Source: Selenomonas sp.
Lineage (GTDB): Bacteria; Bacillota; Negativicutes; Selenomonadales; Selenomonadaceae
Length of the DNA: 41,933 nucleotides
Direction of reading: 5' to 3'
Assembly: GCF_022771645.1 (NCBI RefSeq)
Contig: NZ_JALFCU010000068.1
Span: 1-41,933, forward strand
Below, piece by piece: positions 7,867 through 15,084 of this stretch. Every line of letters starts with the position of its first letter. The stretch's first letter is position 1. The notes under the pieces are model-generated. The model was not told where the DNA came from and made no database searches. It saw only the letters and a program-made list of their open reading frames with translations. A program made the translations under genes and the position numbers.

Positions 7867-8343
7867 TTAGTTCTTTTCAATGCCAGCGACAGCGTAAGCG
7901 GAGATGCCTTCGCCGCTGCCGGTGAAGCCGAGCTTCTCTTCCGTCGTGGCCTTGACATTGACTTGGTCTTCTGCCACACCGAGGGTTTCAGCGATGTTCT
8001 TCGTCATCTGCGGAATGAAGCTCATGAGCTTCGGACGCTGGGCGACGATGGTGGCGTCGACGTTGCCGATGGCGTAGCCGTGCTCTGTCAGAAGGTCGCA
8101 GACGTGCGCGAGGAGCTTGCGGCTGTCGGCGCCTTTGTATGCCGGATCGGTATCGGGGAAATGACGGCCGATATCGCCAAGAGCGGCAGCGCCGAGAAGC
8201 GCGTCGCTCACAGCATGCAGCAGCACGTCGGCGTCGCTGTGGCCGAGCAGGCCTTTTTCAAATGGCACGTCCACGCCGCCGAGGATGAGCTTGCGGCCCT
8301 CCACGAGACGGTGGACGTCGTATCCCATGCCAAATCTTGTCAT
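7867..8343 (-). CDS. ispF: 2-C-methyl-D-erythritol 2,4-cyclodiphosphate synthase
   Basis: A 158-residue IspF, which cyclises CDP-methylerythritol 2-phosphate in the non-mevalonate isoprenoid pathway, releasing CMP. Zinc ligands Asp9 and His11 are in GYDVHR, and the family segments LGHSDADVLLHAVSDALLGAA, DIGRHFPDTD and TTEEKLGFTGSGEGI are intact. Its ATG overlaps the ispD stop as ATGA, so the two consecutive MEP-pathway enzymes are translationally coupled. Confidence 0.97.
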   Translation of the reverse strand: MTRFGMGYDVHRLVEGRKLILGGVDVPFEKGLLGHSDADVLLHAVSDALLGAAALGDIGRHFPDTDPAYKGADSRKLLAHVCDLLTEHGYAIGNVDATIVAQRPKLMSFIPQMTKNIAETLGVAEDQVNVKATTEEKLGFTGSGEGISAYAVAGIEKN

Positions 8344-9095
8344 GCGTTTCTGCTCCCTTCGACTCCCCCCGCCGCTGTGCGGCCCTCCCCCCTCTGAGAG
8401 GGGGGCTGAAAAGAGGATAATAACGCTTCGGCGATGATGAGGTCGCCCGGCGTCGTGACTTTGATGTTTTCATAGCCGCCCTCGACGACTTCGACGGGCG
8501 CGCCCAAGCGTTCGACGAGGCTGGCGTCGTCCGTGCCGAGAAAGTGGTCAGCCATGGCTTTTTCGTTCGCGGCGATCAAGAGGTCGCGACGGAAGCCCTG
8601 CGGCGTCTGCACGCACCAGAGCGTGCGGCGGTCAGGCGTCGCCGTGACGCAGTTTTGCGCGTCGACGACTTTGACCGTGTCCTTCGACGGCATGGCGGCA
8701 ATCGCGCCGCCCGTACATCGCGCGCGCGCGATGACATGCTCGATGACCTCGGGGCGGATGAGCGGCCGCGCGGCGTCGTGGACGAGCACGACGTCAGCGC
8801 CAGGCGAGCTGACTTTCAGCCCGTTCCAGACGGAATACTGCCGCTCGCTGCCGCCCGTGACAACGCGCCACGGCGCGAACCGCGCGCGCGCTTCGGCGTT
8901 CGTCAGCATCGCGCGGACGTCGTCTTCTTCGCCCGCGCCGGCGACGACGATGAGCTCGCCGATTTCTTTCACTTGCGAGAACTGCCGCAGCGTCCGCACA
9001 AGGATGGGCTCGCCAGCGAGCTCGAGGAAGACTTTGTTGCATCCCGCATGCATGCGCCGCCCCTGCCCGGCGGCAGGAAAAATGGCACTGACCAT
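8340..9095 (-). CDS. ispD: 2-C-methyl-D-erythritol 4-phosphate cytidylyltransferase
   Basis: A 251-residue IspD that transfers CMP from CTP to methylerythritol 4-phosphate in the MEP pathway. The N-terminal nucleotide-binding motif AIFPAAGQGRRM and the HDAARPLI and CVQTPQGF segments are present. The ATG has GAGGTGACATC upstream. The family normally ends near residue 230, after the ITTPGDLIIAE-type segment; here a 20-residue tail rich in Pro, Gly, Arg and Glu follows. That tail is encoded by a palindromic G+C-rich element at 8361-8406, so the extension looks acquired rather than functional. It overlaps ispF by four bases. Confidence 0.95.
   Translation of the reverse strand: MVSAIFPAAGQGRRMHAGCNKVFLELAGEPILVRTLRQFSQVKEIGELIVVAGAGEEDDVRAMLTNAEARARFAPWRVVTGGSERQYSVWNGLKVSSPGADVVLVHDAARPLIRPEVIEHVIARARCTGGAIAAMPSKDTVKVVDAQNCVTATPDRRTLWCVQTPQGFRRDLLIAANEKAMADHFLGTDDASLVERLGAPVEVVEGGYENIKVTTPGDLIIAEALLSSFQPPSQRGEGRTAAGGVEGSRNA
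8361..8406. repeat. Tandem-hairpin palindromic element inside the ispD 3' end
   Basis: Two adjacent hairpins are visible: GCCGC-TGT-GCGGC (8371-8383) and a perfect 19-base palindrome of six C, TCT, G, AGA, six G (8387-8405), with a further six-C run before the first. The composition and the fact that it encodes only the non-conserved ispD tail suggest a dispersed intergenic (REP-like) repeat captured by the reading frame. No second copy is seen in this window. Confidence 0.55.
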
Positions 9096-9104
9096 GATGT
9101 CACC

Positions 9105-10319
9105 TCACGCTTTCGGCTTTGCGAAGATCATGCGTCCGGCGGCCGTCTGGAGCGCGCTCGTGACCTCGACGTCGATGGTGCTCCCGAGATGGCGATGGCC
9201 GTTCTCGATGACGATCATCGTGCCGTCGTCGAGATACGCGACGCCCTGGCCGGGCTCTTTGCCGTTCTTGACGACCGTGACGGTCATGCTTTCGCCCGGG
9301 ATGACGACAGGCTTGACGGCGTTCGAGAGCTCGTTGATGTTCAGCACCTCGACGCCGCGCAGGCGCGCGACTTTGTTGAGGTTGAAGTCGTTCGTGACGA
9401 CCTTGCCGCCCACATCCTGCGCGAGGCGCACGAGCTTCGAGTCGACTTCCGCGATGTCGTCGTAGTCCTTGTTCGTGACCTCGACGGTCATGCGCGAGTC
9501 CGTACGGATGCGCTGCAGGATGTCGAGGCCGCGACGGCCGCGCGTGCGCTTCAGCGCGTCAGCGGAATCCGCAATGTGCTGGAGTTCCTCGAGGACGAAG
9601 ACCGGGATGAGCAGCGTCCCCTCGATGAAGCCCGTGTCGCAGATGTCCGCGATGCGGCCGTCGATGATGACGCTCGTGTCGAGGAGCTTGTAGCTCGCGC
9701 CGCCCGGCGCGTCCGTTTCCGCCTGCGTCGTCGCGGCGGCGACGGCGGCCGCTGCTGCCGCTTTTGCCGTTTCGGCCGCTTTCGCCGCCTCGGCGGCCTG
9801 CTGCTTCGCCTCGCGCGCCTTCACGGCCTCGCGGATCGTTTTCGGGATGAAATCAAAGAGCGCCGTGAGCTCCGTGCGCTTGTGAATCGTGATGTAGATG
9901 CCGAGATAGCCGAGCACGATGCTGATGACGACGGGAATGTAGTCACCGACGACGGGGATGCGGGCAAAGGCCGAAGAAAAGAGATTGGCGATGATGAGTC
10001 CGATGGCCAGCCCGATCGCGCCTGCGATGACATCGTGGATCGGCATCTTGGCGAGCTGCTGCTCGACCCAGACGGCGAACGTTTTGAGTTTTCCTATGAG
10101 ATACGAAGAAACGAACCAGCCGATGAGGCCGCCGATGATGGCGCCGACGACGATGCAGACGAAGCTCACGAGCGTGATTTTGAAAATCCCCATCTCCATC
10201 TTGAGGATCTCCGTGCTGATGATGAGTGCAAATAATGGGCTCGCGAGTTCGAAGAGCGCACCGCCGGCGATGGCGAGGAACGCGGTGATGAGAAAACGTA
10301 GTACCCTGTCTAGTATCAA
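9105..10319 (-). CDS. PIN/TRAM-domain membrane protein (YacL-like)
   Basis: A 404-residue protein of the YacL family: N-terminal membrane helices (four hydrophobic stretches between about residues 7 and 145), a cytoplasmic PIN-type nuclease domain starting near residue 209 (LLDTSVIIDGRIADI, with conserved Asp) and a C-terminal TRAM RNA-binding domain (about 340-400). Between the membrane part and PIN lies a 45-residue Ala/Lys/Glu-rich linker with an uninterrupted run of Ala, probably helical. The start is TTG at 10319 with AGGAAG 8 bases upstream; a frame reaching 10415 would run through the carD terminator. An RNase role is inferred from the domains; the target is unknown. The position between carD and ispD is commonly seen in Firmicutes. 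Confidence 0.88.
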   Translation of the reverse strand: MILDRVLRFLITAFLAIAGGALFELASPLFALIISTEILKMEMGIFKITLVSFVCIVVGAIIGGLIGWFVSSYLIGKLKTFAVWVEQQLAKMPIHDVIAGAIGLAIGLIIANLFSSAFARIPVVGDYIPVVISIVLGYLGIYITIHKRTELTALFDFIPKTIREAVKAREAKQQAAEAAKAAETAKAAAAAAVAAATTQAETDAPGGASYKLLDTSVIIDGRIADICDTGFIEGTLLIPVFVLEELQHIADSADALKRTRGRRGLDILQRIRTDSRMTVEVTNKDYDDIAEVDSKLVRLAQDVGGKVVTNDFNLNKVARLRGVEVLNINELSNAVKPVVIPGESMTVTVVKNGKEPGQGVAYLDDGTMIVIENGHRHLGSTIDVEVTSALQTAAGRMIFAKPKA

Positions 10320-10360
10320 ATAGATCACTTCCTGAAGACTATCGCAGGCTACCGCCTGCC

Positions 10361-10406
10361 AAGAAAAATCCCCTTGCCTCTTCCTAGGACCGGGAAGTGC
10401 AAGGGG
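10361..10406 (-). terminator. Intrinsic terminator after carD
   Basis: The minus strand has CCCCTTGC (10399-10406) pairing with GCAAGGGG (10370-10377), with further pairing in the loop, followed by ATTTTTCTT. It separates carD from the PIN/TRAM gene. No clear new promoter follows, so downstream genes may depend on read-through. Confidence 0.85.
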
Positions 10407-10411
10407 ACACT

Positions 10412-10897
10412 TCATGCGGACTTGCGGTCAAGCTGGTCGTCAATCCACTGTTCGACCTCCTCCGGCGTTTTGTCGCATGCATAAACGAGCTCGCTGACAA
10501 GCATCTGCCGCGCGATATCCATGAGCCGGCGTTCGCCGCTCGAAATCTTGCGGCGACGATCCTGCAAAGCGAGATTGCGCGTGACAGCCGCGACATCGAG
10601 GATGTCGCCTTTCTTCATACGCTCGAGGATTGCGTGGAAACGCTTGTTCCAGCTTCCCATGACGCGCTCCGGCTTGTCCTGGAGCACCGTCTGGATCTCC
10701 TCGACGATCTCCTTCGGGATGATGTCGCGGAGACCGAGGTTCTCGACGTTGTCCGTCGGAATCATGACCTTCATGCTGCCGAGCGGCAGCGTCAGGACGA
10801 AATACTCCTTCTTCTCGCCGAGCACCTCGCACGTCTCGACGCCCGAGATGACGCCTGCGCCGTGCATGGGATAAAACACTTTGTCACCAATCTGCAA
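10412..10897 (-). CDS. CarD-family transcriptional regulator
   Basis: A 161-residue CarD/CdnL-type protein. The N-terminal RNA-polymerase-interacting domain begins IGDKVFYPMHGAGVI, followed by a helical C-terminal DNA-binding domain with a conserved Trp in VMGSWNKRF. In this family the protein binds the polymerase beta subunit and stabilises open complexes. The frame opens with TTG at 10906, but the GGAGG site abuts it; the TTG at 10897 has a 9-base spacing and gives the usual family N-terminus, so it is chosen. Two promoters lie upstream, one with an inverted repeat in its spacer, which suggests tight control. A terminator follows at 10361-10406. Confidence 0.93.
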   Translation of the reverse strand: MQIGDKVFYPMHGAGVISGVETCEVLGEKKEYFVLTLPLGSMKVMIPTDNVENLGLRDIIPKEIVEEIQTVLQDKPERVMGSWNKRFHAILERMKKGDILDVAAVTRNLALQDRRRKISSGERRLMDIARQMLVSELVYACDKTPEEVEQWIDDQLDRKSA

Positions 10898-10938
10898 AGA
10901 TACCAACCTCCCGTTCTGTGTGATTATGACCTGCTTTT

Positions 10939-10947
10939 ATTATAACA
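10939..10947 (-). promoter_or_regulatory. Proximal extended -10 promoter of carD
   Basis: The minus strand reads TGT TATAAT, an extended -10 with perfect hexamer (TATAAT at 10939-10944). No convincing -35 is present, as is common for extended -10 promoters. Confidence 0.55.
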
Positions 10948-10975
10948 CGAAACGCGAGGAAATGGAAAATTAAAT

Positions 10976-11004
10976 ATAATATCACGCCCGTGATAGCGTG
11001 TCAA
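10976..11004 (-). promoter_or_regulatory. Distal carD promoter with operator-like inverted repeat
   Basis: The minus strand has TTGACA (10999-11004), a 17-bp spacer and TATTAT (10976-10981). The spacer is almost filled by the perfect inverted repeat TATCACG-CC-CGTGATA (10980-10995), placed where a repressor or MerR-type activator would act. Confidence 0.75.
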
Positions 11005-11046
11005 GGTTTCAAAACGGTTCAACGGAAATCCGCCCCTTGCGCCCGT

Positions 11047-11820
11047 TCACGCGCCACGCTGCGGCTCGATGCCTGTGAGGCCGCGCACGACGACGCCTGC
11101 GCAGATGAGGCCGACGACGGACGGCACGAACGAGATCGAGCCCGGCACGGCGCGCTTCTGCTCGCAGTTGTTCGCCGCGCCTGGCGGGCAGATGCACGCT
11201 TTGCCGCAGCCGCCGTGCAGGAGCGTTTCAATGGGACGTTCTTTTGAATAGACGACTTTTTGATGCGCGATATGATGCGCCTTGAGCTTCTTGCGCATCA
11301 CGCGCGCGATGGGGTCGACGCTCGTGTCGTAGATGTCCGCAACCTCGAACATCGTCGGGTCGAGCTTGTTGCCCGCGCCCATGCTGCAGATGAGAGGAAT
11401 CTTCCGCTTGTGGCACGCGAGCACGAGGCCGATCTTGCCCGTGACCGTGTCGATGGCGTCGACGACGTAGTCGTACGCCATCTGGAAGAACGCGTCCTCG
11501 CTGTCCGGCAGATAGAACGACTCGATCGTGTCGACGGTGCACTGCGGGTTGATGGCGAGGATGCGCGCTTTCATGGCCTCTGTCTTTTGCTGCCCGACCG
11601 TCTGTGTCGTCGCATGAATCTGGCGGTTGATGTTCGTGAGGCAGACGAGGTCGTTGTCGACGAGGACGAGATGGCCGATGCCGGCGCGCGCGAGCCCTTC
11701 CGCCGCATACGAGCCGACGCCGCCGATGCCAAAGACCGCAACCGTGCTCGCCGCGAGGCGTTCCATGGCCTCGTCACCAAGCATGAGCGTCGTGCGGGAA
11801 AATCTGCCAAGCTTGCTCAC
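11047..11820 (-). CDS. tcdA: tRNA threonylcarbamoyladenosine dehydratase
   Basis: A 257-residue member of the E1-like ThiF/MoeB superfamily that matches TcdA, which cyclises t6A37 of ANN-decoding tRNAs using ATP. The Rossmann nucleotide-binding loop GIGGVGSYAAEGLARAGIG is at residues 31-49, followed by LVDNDLVCLTNINRQIHA with the family Arg, and VVDAIDTV. A Cys-containing segment (GGCGKACICPP) near residue 210 and the C-terminal hydrophobic VVGLICAGVVVRGL are also typical. The start is GTG, overlapping the ftsZ stop as GTGA, so it is coupled to ftsZ. The activating substrate is inferred from family; other ThiF-type roles are less likely given length and lack of a sulfur-carrier gene nearby. 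Confidence 0.9.
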   Translation of the reverse strand: MSKLGRFSRTTLMLGDEAMERLAASTVAVFGIGGVGSYAAEGLARAGIGHLVLVDNDLVCLTNINRQIHATTQTVGQQKTEAMKARILAINPQCTVDTIESFYLPDSEDAFFQMAYDYVVDAIDTVTGKIGLVLACHKRKIPLICSMGAGNKLDPTMFEVADIYDTSVDPIARVMRKKLKAHHIAHQKVVYSKERPIETLLHGGCGKACICPPGAANNCEQKRAVPGSISFVPSVVGLICAGVVVRGLTGIEPQRGA

Positions 11821-12980
11821 TTCTTCGGCTCCTGCCCTTTCGTGATGCTGAACGCCGGCAGCGCGAACGCCTGCGGCTTCGGCTGTTGTGGAGGTTCCTG
11901 CTTCGGCTTCTCCATAAAGGACGGCACACTGAGATCAAAATCCTTTGGCTTCTGGAGCTTCGAGGGCGGCACATCGATTTTCGGTGCTTTGATGGCCACA
12001 CTGCCAGCAAAGTCCGTCGCAATGATCGTCGCCTGAACTTTGCCATGCATCGATGGATCGATGACCGTGCCGAGGATGATGTTGACGTTTGGATCCGTCT
12101 GGTCGCAGATGAAACGCGTCGCGTCGTCGACGTCCGTCAGCGTCATGGACTCGTCGCCTGTGAGGTTCAGGATCACGCCGCGTGCGCCTTTGAGCGACTT
12201 GTCGAGCAGCGGGCTCTTGACCGCTTCGGCGACAGCCGAGGCCGCATCGTCCGCGAGGCCGATGCCGAGGAGCGCGTCGCTGCTCTCGCTCTGCGTGAAA
12301 ATCGTCGTGACATCAGCGAAATCAACGTTGATGACGCCGGTCTTGAGGATCAGCTCCGCGATGCAACGGATGGCCTGCTCAAGCACGGAGTCCGCAAGCT
12401 TGAACGCCTGCACGAGCGTGATCTTGCGGTTTTCTGGCAGCTTCATGAGGTTGTCGTTGTGGATGGCGAGAAGCGCATCCATATAGCTCTGCATCGCGCG
12501 CAAGCCGGCCTGCGCGACGCGCGTCTTGCGCGTGCCTTCGAACGCGAACGGCATCGTCACGACGCCGACTGTCAGCACACCGAGGTCTTTCGCAATCTGC
12601 GCGACGACCGGCACCGCGCCCGTGCCCGTGCCGGCGCCCATGCCGGCCGTGATGAACGCGATGTCCGCGCCCTGGATGACCTCTTTCAACTTGTTCGCAT
12701 CCGCCTTTGCCGCCGCAGCGCCGGCCTCGAGACTGCCGCCCGTGCCGCGTCCCTGCGTGACGCCCTCGCCGATCTGCAAGCACTTGATGCCCTTGTTCGC
12801 GAGCGCGGACAGCTGGTTCGCATCCGTGTTGATCGCAATGAGCTCGATGTCCTCGATGTTCTGCGCATGGATGAAGTCGCTTTCCGCCATGCGCGCGAGG
12901 ACGCTGTTGCCGCCGCCGCCGACGCCGATCACCTTGATCGAGACGTGCGCCCGCTTCAGCGTTGTATCATCTGCCATCAT
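11817..12980 (-). CDS. ftsZ: FtsZ-family GTPase, divergent
   Basis: A 387-residue tubulin-like GTPase of the FtsZ family. The glycine-rich first loop GVGGGGNSV is at 19-27, the tubulin signature region at 113-121 reads GMGAGTGTG (the usual FtsZ form is GMGGGTGTG), and the catalytic T7 loop NVDFADV at 218-224 keeps its Asp residues. The region normally reading GLGAGANPEVG is GRGTGGSLEAG at about 77-87. The C-terminal peptide that normally binds FtsA/SepF is only partly kept as ALPAFSITKG and is not terminal. No ftsA or mur gene is adjacent; tcdA overlaps downstream. It could be the main FtsZ of the lineage or a second paralogue. sepF lies 6 kb away. Confidence 0.88.
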   Translation of the reverse strand: MMADDTTLKRAHVSIKVIGVGGGGNSVLARMAESDFIHAQNIEDIELIAINTDANQLSALANKGIKCLQIGEGVTQGRGTGGSLEAGAAAAKADANKLKEVIQGADIAFITAGMGAGTGTGAVPVVAQIAKDLGVLTVGVVTMPFAFEGTRKTRVAQAGLRAMQSYMDALLAIHNDNLMKLPENRKITLVQAFKLADSVLEQAIRCIAELILKTGVINVDFADVTTIFTQSESSDALLGIGLADDAASAVAEAVKSPLLDKSLKGARGVILNLTGDESMTLTDVDDATRFICDQTDPNVNIILGTVIDPSMHGKVQATIIATDFAGSVAIKAPKIDVPPSKLQKPKDFDLSVPSFMEKPKQEPPQQPKPQAFALPAFSITKGQEPKK

Positions 12981-13060
12981 ATATTCATCCGACCTCTCGT
13001 GTCTTAGTCATGTTATCCATATTATTCTACACGAAAAATAAAAATTGTGCTACCCCAAAT

Positions 13061-13101
13061 GAAAAAGAAAAAGCGGCTGCACCAGAGAAAAGTGCAACCG
13101 C
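13061..13101 (-). terminator. Intrinsic terminator of the 19-residue peptide gene
   Basis: The minus strand pairs GCGGTTGCAC (13092-13101) with GTGCAGCCGC (13073-13082), one G-U pair, then TTTTTCTTTTTC. It begins about 15 bases after the small gene's stop. Confidence 0.9.
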
Positions 13102-13115
13102 CCTCGAAAACTCCG

Positions 13116-13175
13116 TCAGCAGAACAGGACAACGGCCAAGCAAGCCAAAGCAATCTTCATCGCATCGAACTTCAC
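13116..13175 (-). CDS. Novel 19-residue hydrophobic peptide
   Basis: A very short reading frame encodes MKFDAMKIALACLAVVLFC: a short polar, Lys-containing start followed by a 12-residue hydrophobic stretch ending in Cys. The start is GTG at 13175 with AAGGTGG 6 bases upstream; an in-frame ATG at 13196 lies only about 8 bases from the predicted transcription start and lacks a ribosome-binding site. A near-consensus promoter (13211-13239) and a strong terminator (13061-13101) bracket the frame tightly, giving a transcript of roughly 140 bases. This independent unit argues that it is a real gene, not spacer. I do not recognise the family. It could be a small membrane peptide, a type I toxin-like peptide, or the transcript could work as a small RNA. 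Confidence 0.6.
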   Translation of the reverse strand: MKFDAMKIALACLAVVLFC

Positions 13176-13210
13176 GCTGTTCCACCTTCTATTCATAAAA
13201 AACTATCCAT

Positions 13211-13239
13211 ATCATACTCTCCGCGCGGACAAAAGTCAA
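13211..13239 (-). promoter_or_regulatory. Promoter of the 19-residue peptide gene
   Basis: The minus strand has TTGACT (13234-13239), a 17-bp spacer and TATGAT (13211-13216). The -35 overlaps the last codons of the upstream eamA gene. Confidence 0.8.
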
Positions 13240-14129
13240 CGGGCGGACTGTTTTTTGAAAAATAATCCGGCCTGTGTCACGATCGCACCGGCAAGCATCA
13301 ACAAGCAGCCGACCGTCTCGCGCCCCGTCAAGATTTCGCCGAGCACGAGGCAGCCGGAGAGTGCGCCGAAGACGGCTTCGAAGCTCATGAGGATCGCGGC
13401 CGGCGCCGGGTCGGCGTATTTCTGCCCGAAAATCTGGAGCGTGAACGCGATGGCGGACGAGCAGATGCCGCCGAACGCAATCGGGATCCAGCTGTGTGCG
13501 AGCGCCGTCATCGTCACCGTCTCGAAGCCGAGCGCGAGCGCGATGCTGCCAAGCGCGCAGACGGCGATCTGCGCGACGGAGAGCTCGATGGCGTCGACGT
13601 GCGCCGCAAAGCGGTCGATGAAGAGGATCTGCCCCGCCCAAAAGAACGAGCCGATGAGCTCGAGCGCATCGCCGTACGCGAGCGAAAAGCTGCCGTGCAT
13701 GGAGAGGAGATACAGTCCGCCGACGGCGATGGCCGCGCCCGCCCAATTTTCTTTGCGGATGCGTTTGCCGAGCAGCACGGCGCCGATCGGCACGAGCACG
13801 ATGTAGAGCGACGTAATGAACGCAGCTTTGCCGGCCGTCGTGCCCGTCATGCCAACCTGCTGAAGGATCGAGCCCGTGAACATGAAGAGGCCGGAGCCAA
13901 TGCCGTAGCGCCAGCCGGCTCGATACGTGCCGGCCGCTTTCGCTTTTGCGCGCGCGCCGCGGAACACATACCAGACGACAAGGATGGCGGCGAAGCCGAC
14001 AACGTAACGCGCCGCGCTGTAGCCGTACGGCCCGAGCTCGTCCATGCCCGTCATCTGCGCGACGAACGTCGTGCCCCAAAGGAACGCCGCGCCGAGCAGG
14101 TACAGGCTGCCGCGAAGTTGCTGTGACAA
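13236..14129 (-). CDS. EamA-family (DMT superfamily) transporter
   Basis: A 297-residue integral membrane protein with about ten hydrophobic helices arranged as two EamA repeats, the first starting LYLLGAAFLWGTTFVAQ and the second around LELIGSFFWAGQILFIDRFAA. Proteins of this kind export metabolites or amino acids; the substrate is unknown. The start is TTG at 14129, with AAGGAGG 9 bases upstream. It has its own promoter at 14173-14201, whose -35 overlaps the thiE stop, so it may be expressed both alone and by read-through from thiE. The position next to thiE might hint at thiamin-related transport, but this is weak. Confidence 0.88.
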   Translation of the reverse strand: MSQQLRGSLYLLGAAFLWGTTFVAQMTGMDELGPYGYSAARYVVGFAAILVVWYVFRGARAKAKAAGTYRAGWRYGIGSGLFMFTGSILQQVGMTGTTAGKAAFITSLYIVLVPIGAVLLGKRIRKENWAGAAIAVGGLYLLSMHGSFSLAYGDALELIGSFFWAGQILFIDRFAAHVDAIELSVAQIAVCALGSIALALGFETVTMTALAHSWIPIAFGGICSSAIAFTLQIFGQKYADPAPAAILMSFEAVFGALSGCLVLGEILTGRETVGCLLMLAGAIVTQAGLFFKKQSAR

Positions 14130-14172
14130 CAGAAAACGCCTCCTTGCGAACGGTTTGCGAGATGCGGTCTCT

Positions 14173-14201
14173 ACTTTACACGTTCACGGAAGCGTTGTCA
14201 A
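14173..14201 (-). promoter_or_regulatory. Promoter of eamA
   Basis: The minus strand has a perfect TTGACA (14196-14201), a 17-bp spacer and TAAAGT (14173-14178), in the 68-bp gap between thiE and eamA. Confidence 0.65.
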
Positions 14202-14908
14202 CGGGACGGAGCCGCCGCTTTTTTCCACGTTGTCACAAGTTCCTGAGCCGCCCGTGCTGGATCGTCTACGCCCGCTACGGCGGAGATGACGAAGAAGCCT
14301 GCTGCACCCGTCGCCCGAATGGCGGGGAGGTCGTCTTCCGTCACGCCGCCACCGACGACAATGGGGACGGGGCTCGCCTGCGCGAGCGTTTGCAGCTCGT
14401 CCATCGTCCGCAGGTGGCGCGTGCCGTCGGCGAGGAGGCCGGCGTCGGGCTTTGAGGCCGTCGGGCGCAGCGGCCCTGCGCCGAGGTAATCGACGCAGGA
14501 GAGATCGCCTGCGCGGATATAACGCAGCAGTTCCTCGCGCGGCGCGGAGAGGCCGACGATGGCGTCGGGGCCGAGCAACTTGCGGCAGATCTCGGGCGGC
14601 ACGTCCGTCTGGCCGACGTGGACGCCGTCGACGGCGACGCCGAGCACACGCGCGGCGAGCACGAGGTCGAGGCGGTCGTCGATGAGCAGCGCGACGCGCT
14701 CCGCGAGGCCGAGCTCCGCACGCACGTCCGCGCACGCGCGCACGAGCGCGAGCATCTCGCGCGCCGTCGCGGTCTTCGAGCGCACCTGCACGCATGTGAA
14801 GCCCGCGCCGAGCGCCTCGCGCACGATGTCCGGGACTAGCCGCCCTTTCGTGTTTTCCGGCCCGACGATGAGATACGATGAGAGGTCGAGCGCCTTGCGT
14901 CCGATCAT
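14198..14908 (-). CDS. thiE: Thiamine-phosphate synthase
   Basis: A 236-residue TIM-barrel enzyme of the ThiE family that couples hydroxymethylpyrimidine diphosphate with the thiazole phosphate to form thiamine phosphate. Family elements: FTCVQVRSK near residue 38, LLIDDRLDLVLA, DGVHVGQTDVPP (GQxD), VGLSAPR, DYLGAGPLRPTASKPDAG and IVVGGGVTEDDL. It has its own promoter at 14942-14971. No TPP riboswitch and no other thi gene are visible nearby. It is slightly longer than usual at the C-terminus. Confidence 0.93.
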   Translation of the reverse strand: MIGRKALDLSSYLIVGPENTKGRLVPDIVREALGAGFTCVQVRSKTATAREMLALVRACADVRAELGLAERVALLIDDRLDLVLAARVLGVAVDGVHVGQTDVPPEICRKLLGPDAIVGLSAPREELLRYIRAGDLSCVDYLGAGPLRPTASKPDAGLLADGTRHLRTMDELQTLAQASPVPIVVGGGVTEDDLPAIRATGAAGFFVISAVAGVDDPARAAQELVTTWKKAAAPSR

Positions 14909-14941
14909 GCGACCGCCTTCCTTCCATAAAAAGATACCAGC

Positions 14942-14971
14942 ATCATATCACGTTCCGTCCGGCGGTTGCAA
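14942..14971 (-). promoter_or_regulatory. Promoter of thiE
   Basis: The minus strand has TTGCAA (14966-14971), an 18-bp spacer and TATGAT (14942-14947). Confidence 0.7.
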
Positions 14972-15017
14972 GACGTGCGCGCCGCCGATTTTTCCGCGCG
15001 GCTGCGCGCGCGTGTCC

Positions 15018-15046
15018 TTTACAAGCGAATCGAAACACAGTATGAT
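15018..15046 (+). promoter_or_regulatory. Promoter of the SIMPL-acyltransferase pair
   Basis: The plus strand has TTTACA (15018-15023), a 17-bp spacer and TATGAT (15041-15046), 39 bases before the SIMPL-gene start. Confidence 0.82.
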
Positions 15047-15084
15047 ACAGGTAGCAAATCGAAAAAGCAAAGGAGTTGTTTCTC

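Noticed and set aside
9695..9830. Ala-rich coding stretch as a repeat or foreign insertion
   Set aside because: It is in frame, matches the expected position of the linker between membrane and PIN domains, and has no flanking repeats.
13176..13196. ATG at 13196 as start of the small peptide
   Set aside because: It is only about 8 bases from the predicted transcription start and has no ribosome-binding site, while GTG at 13175 has one. It cannot be fully excluded.
14909..15084. TPP riboswitch upstream of thiE
   Set aside because: None of the TPP aptamer signatures is present; the interval holds two divergent simple promoters.
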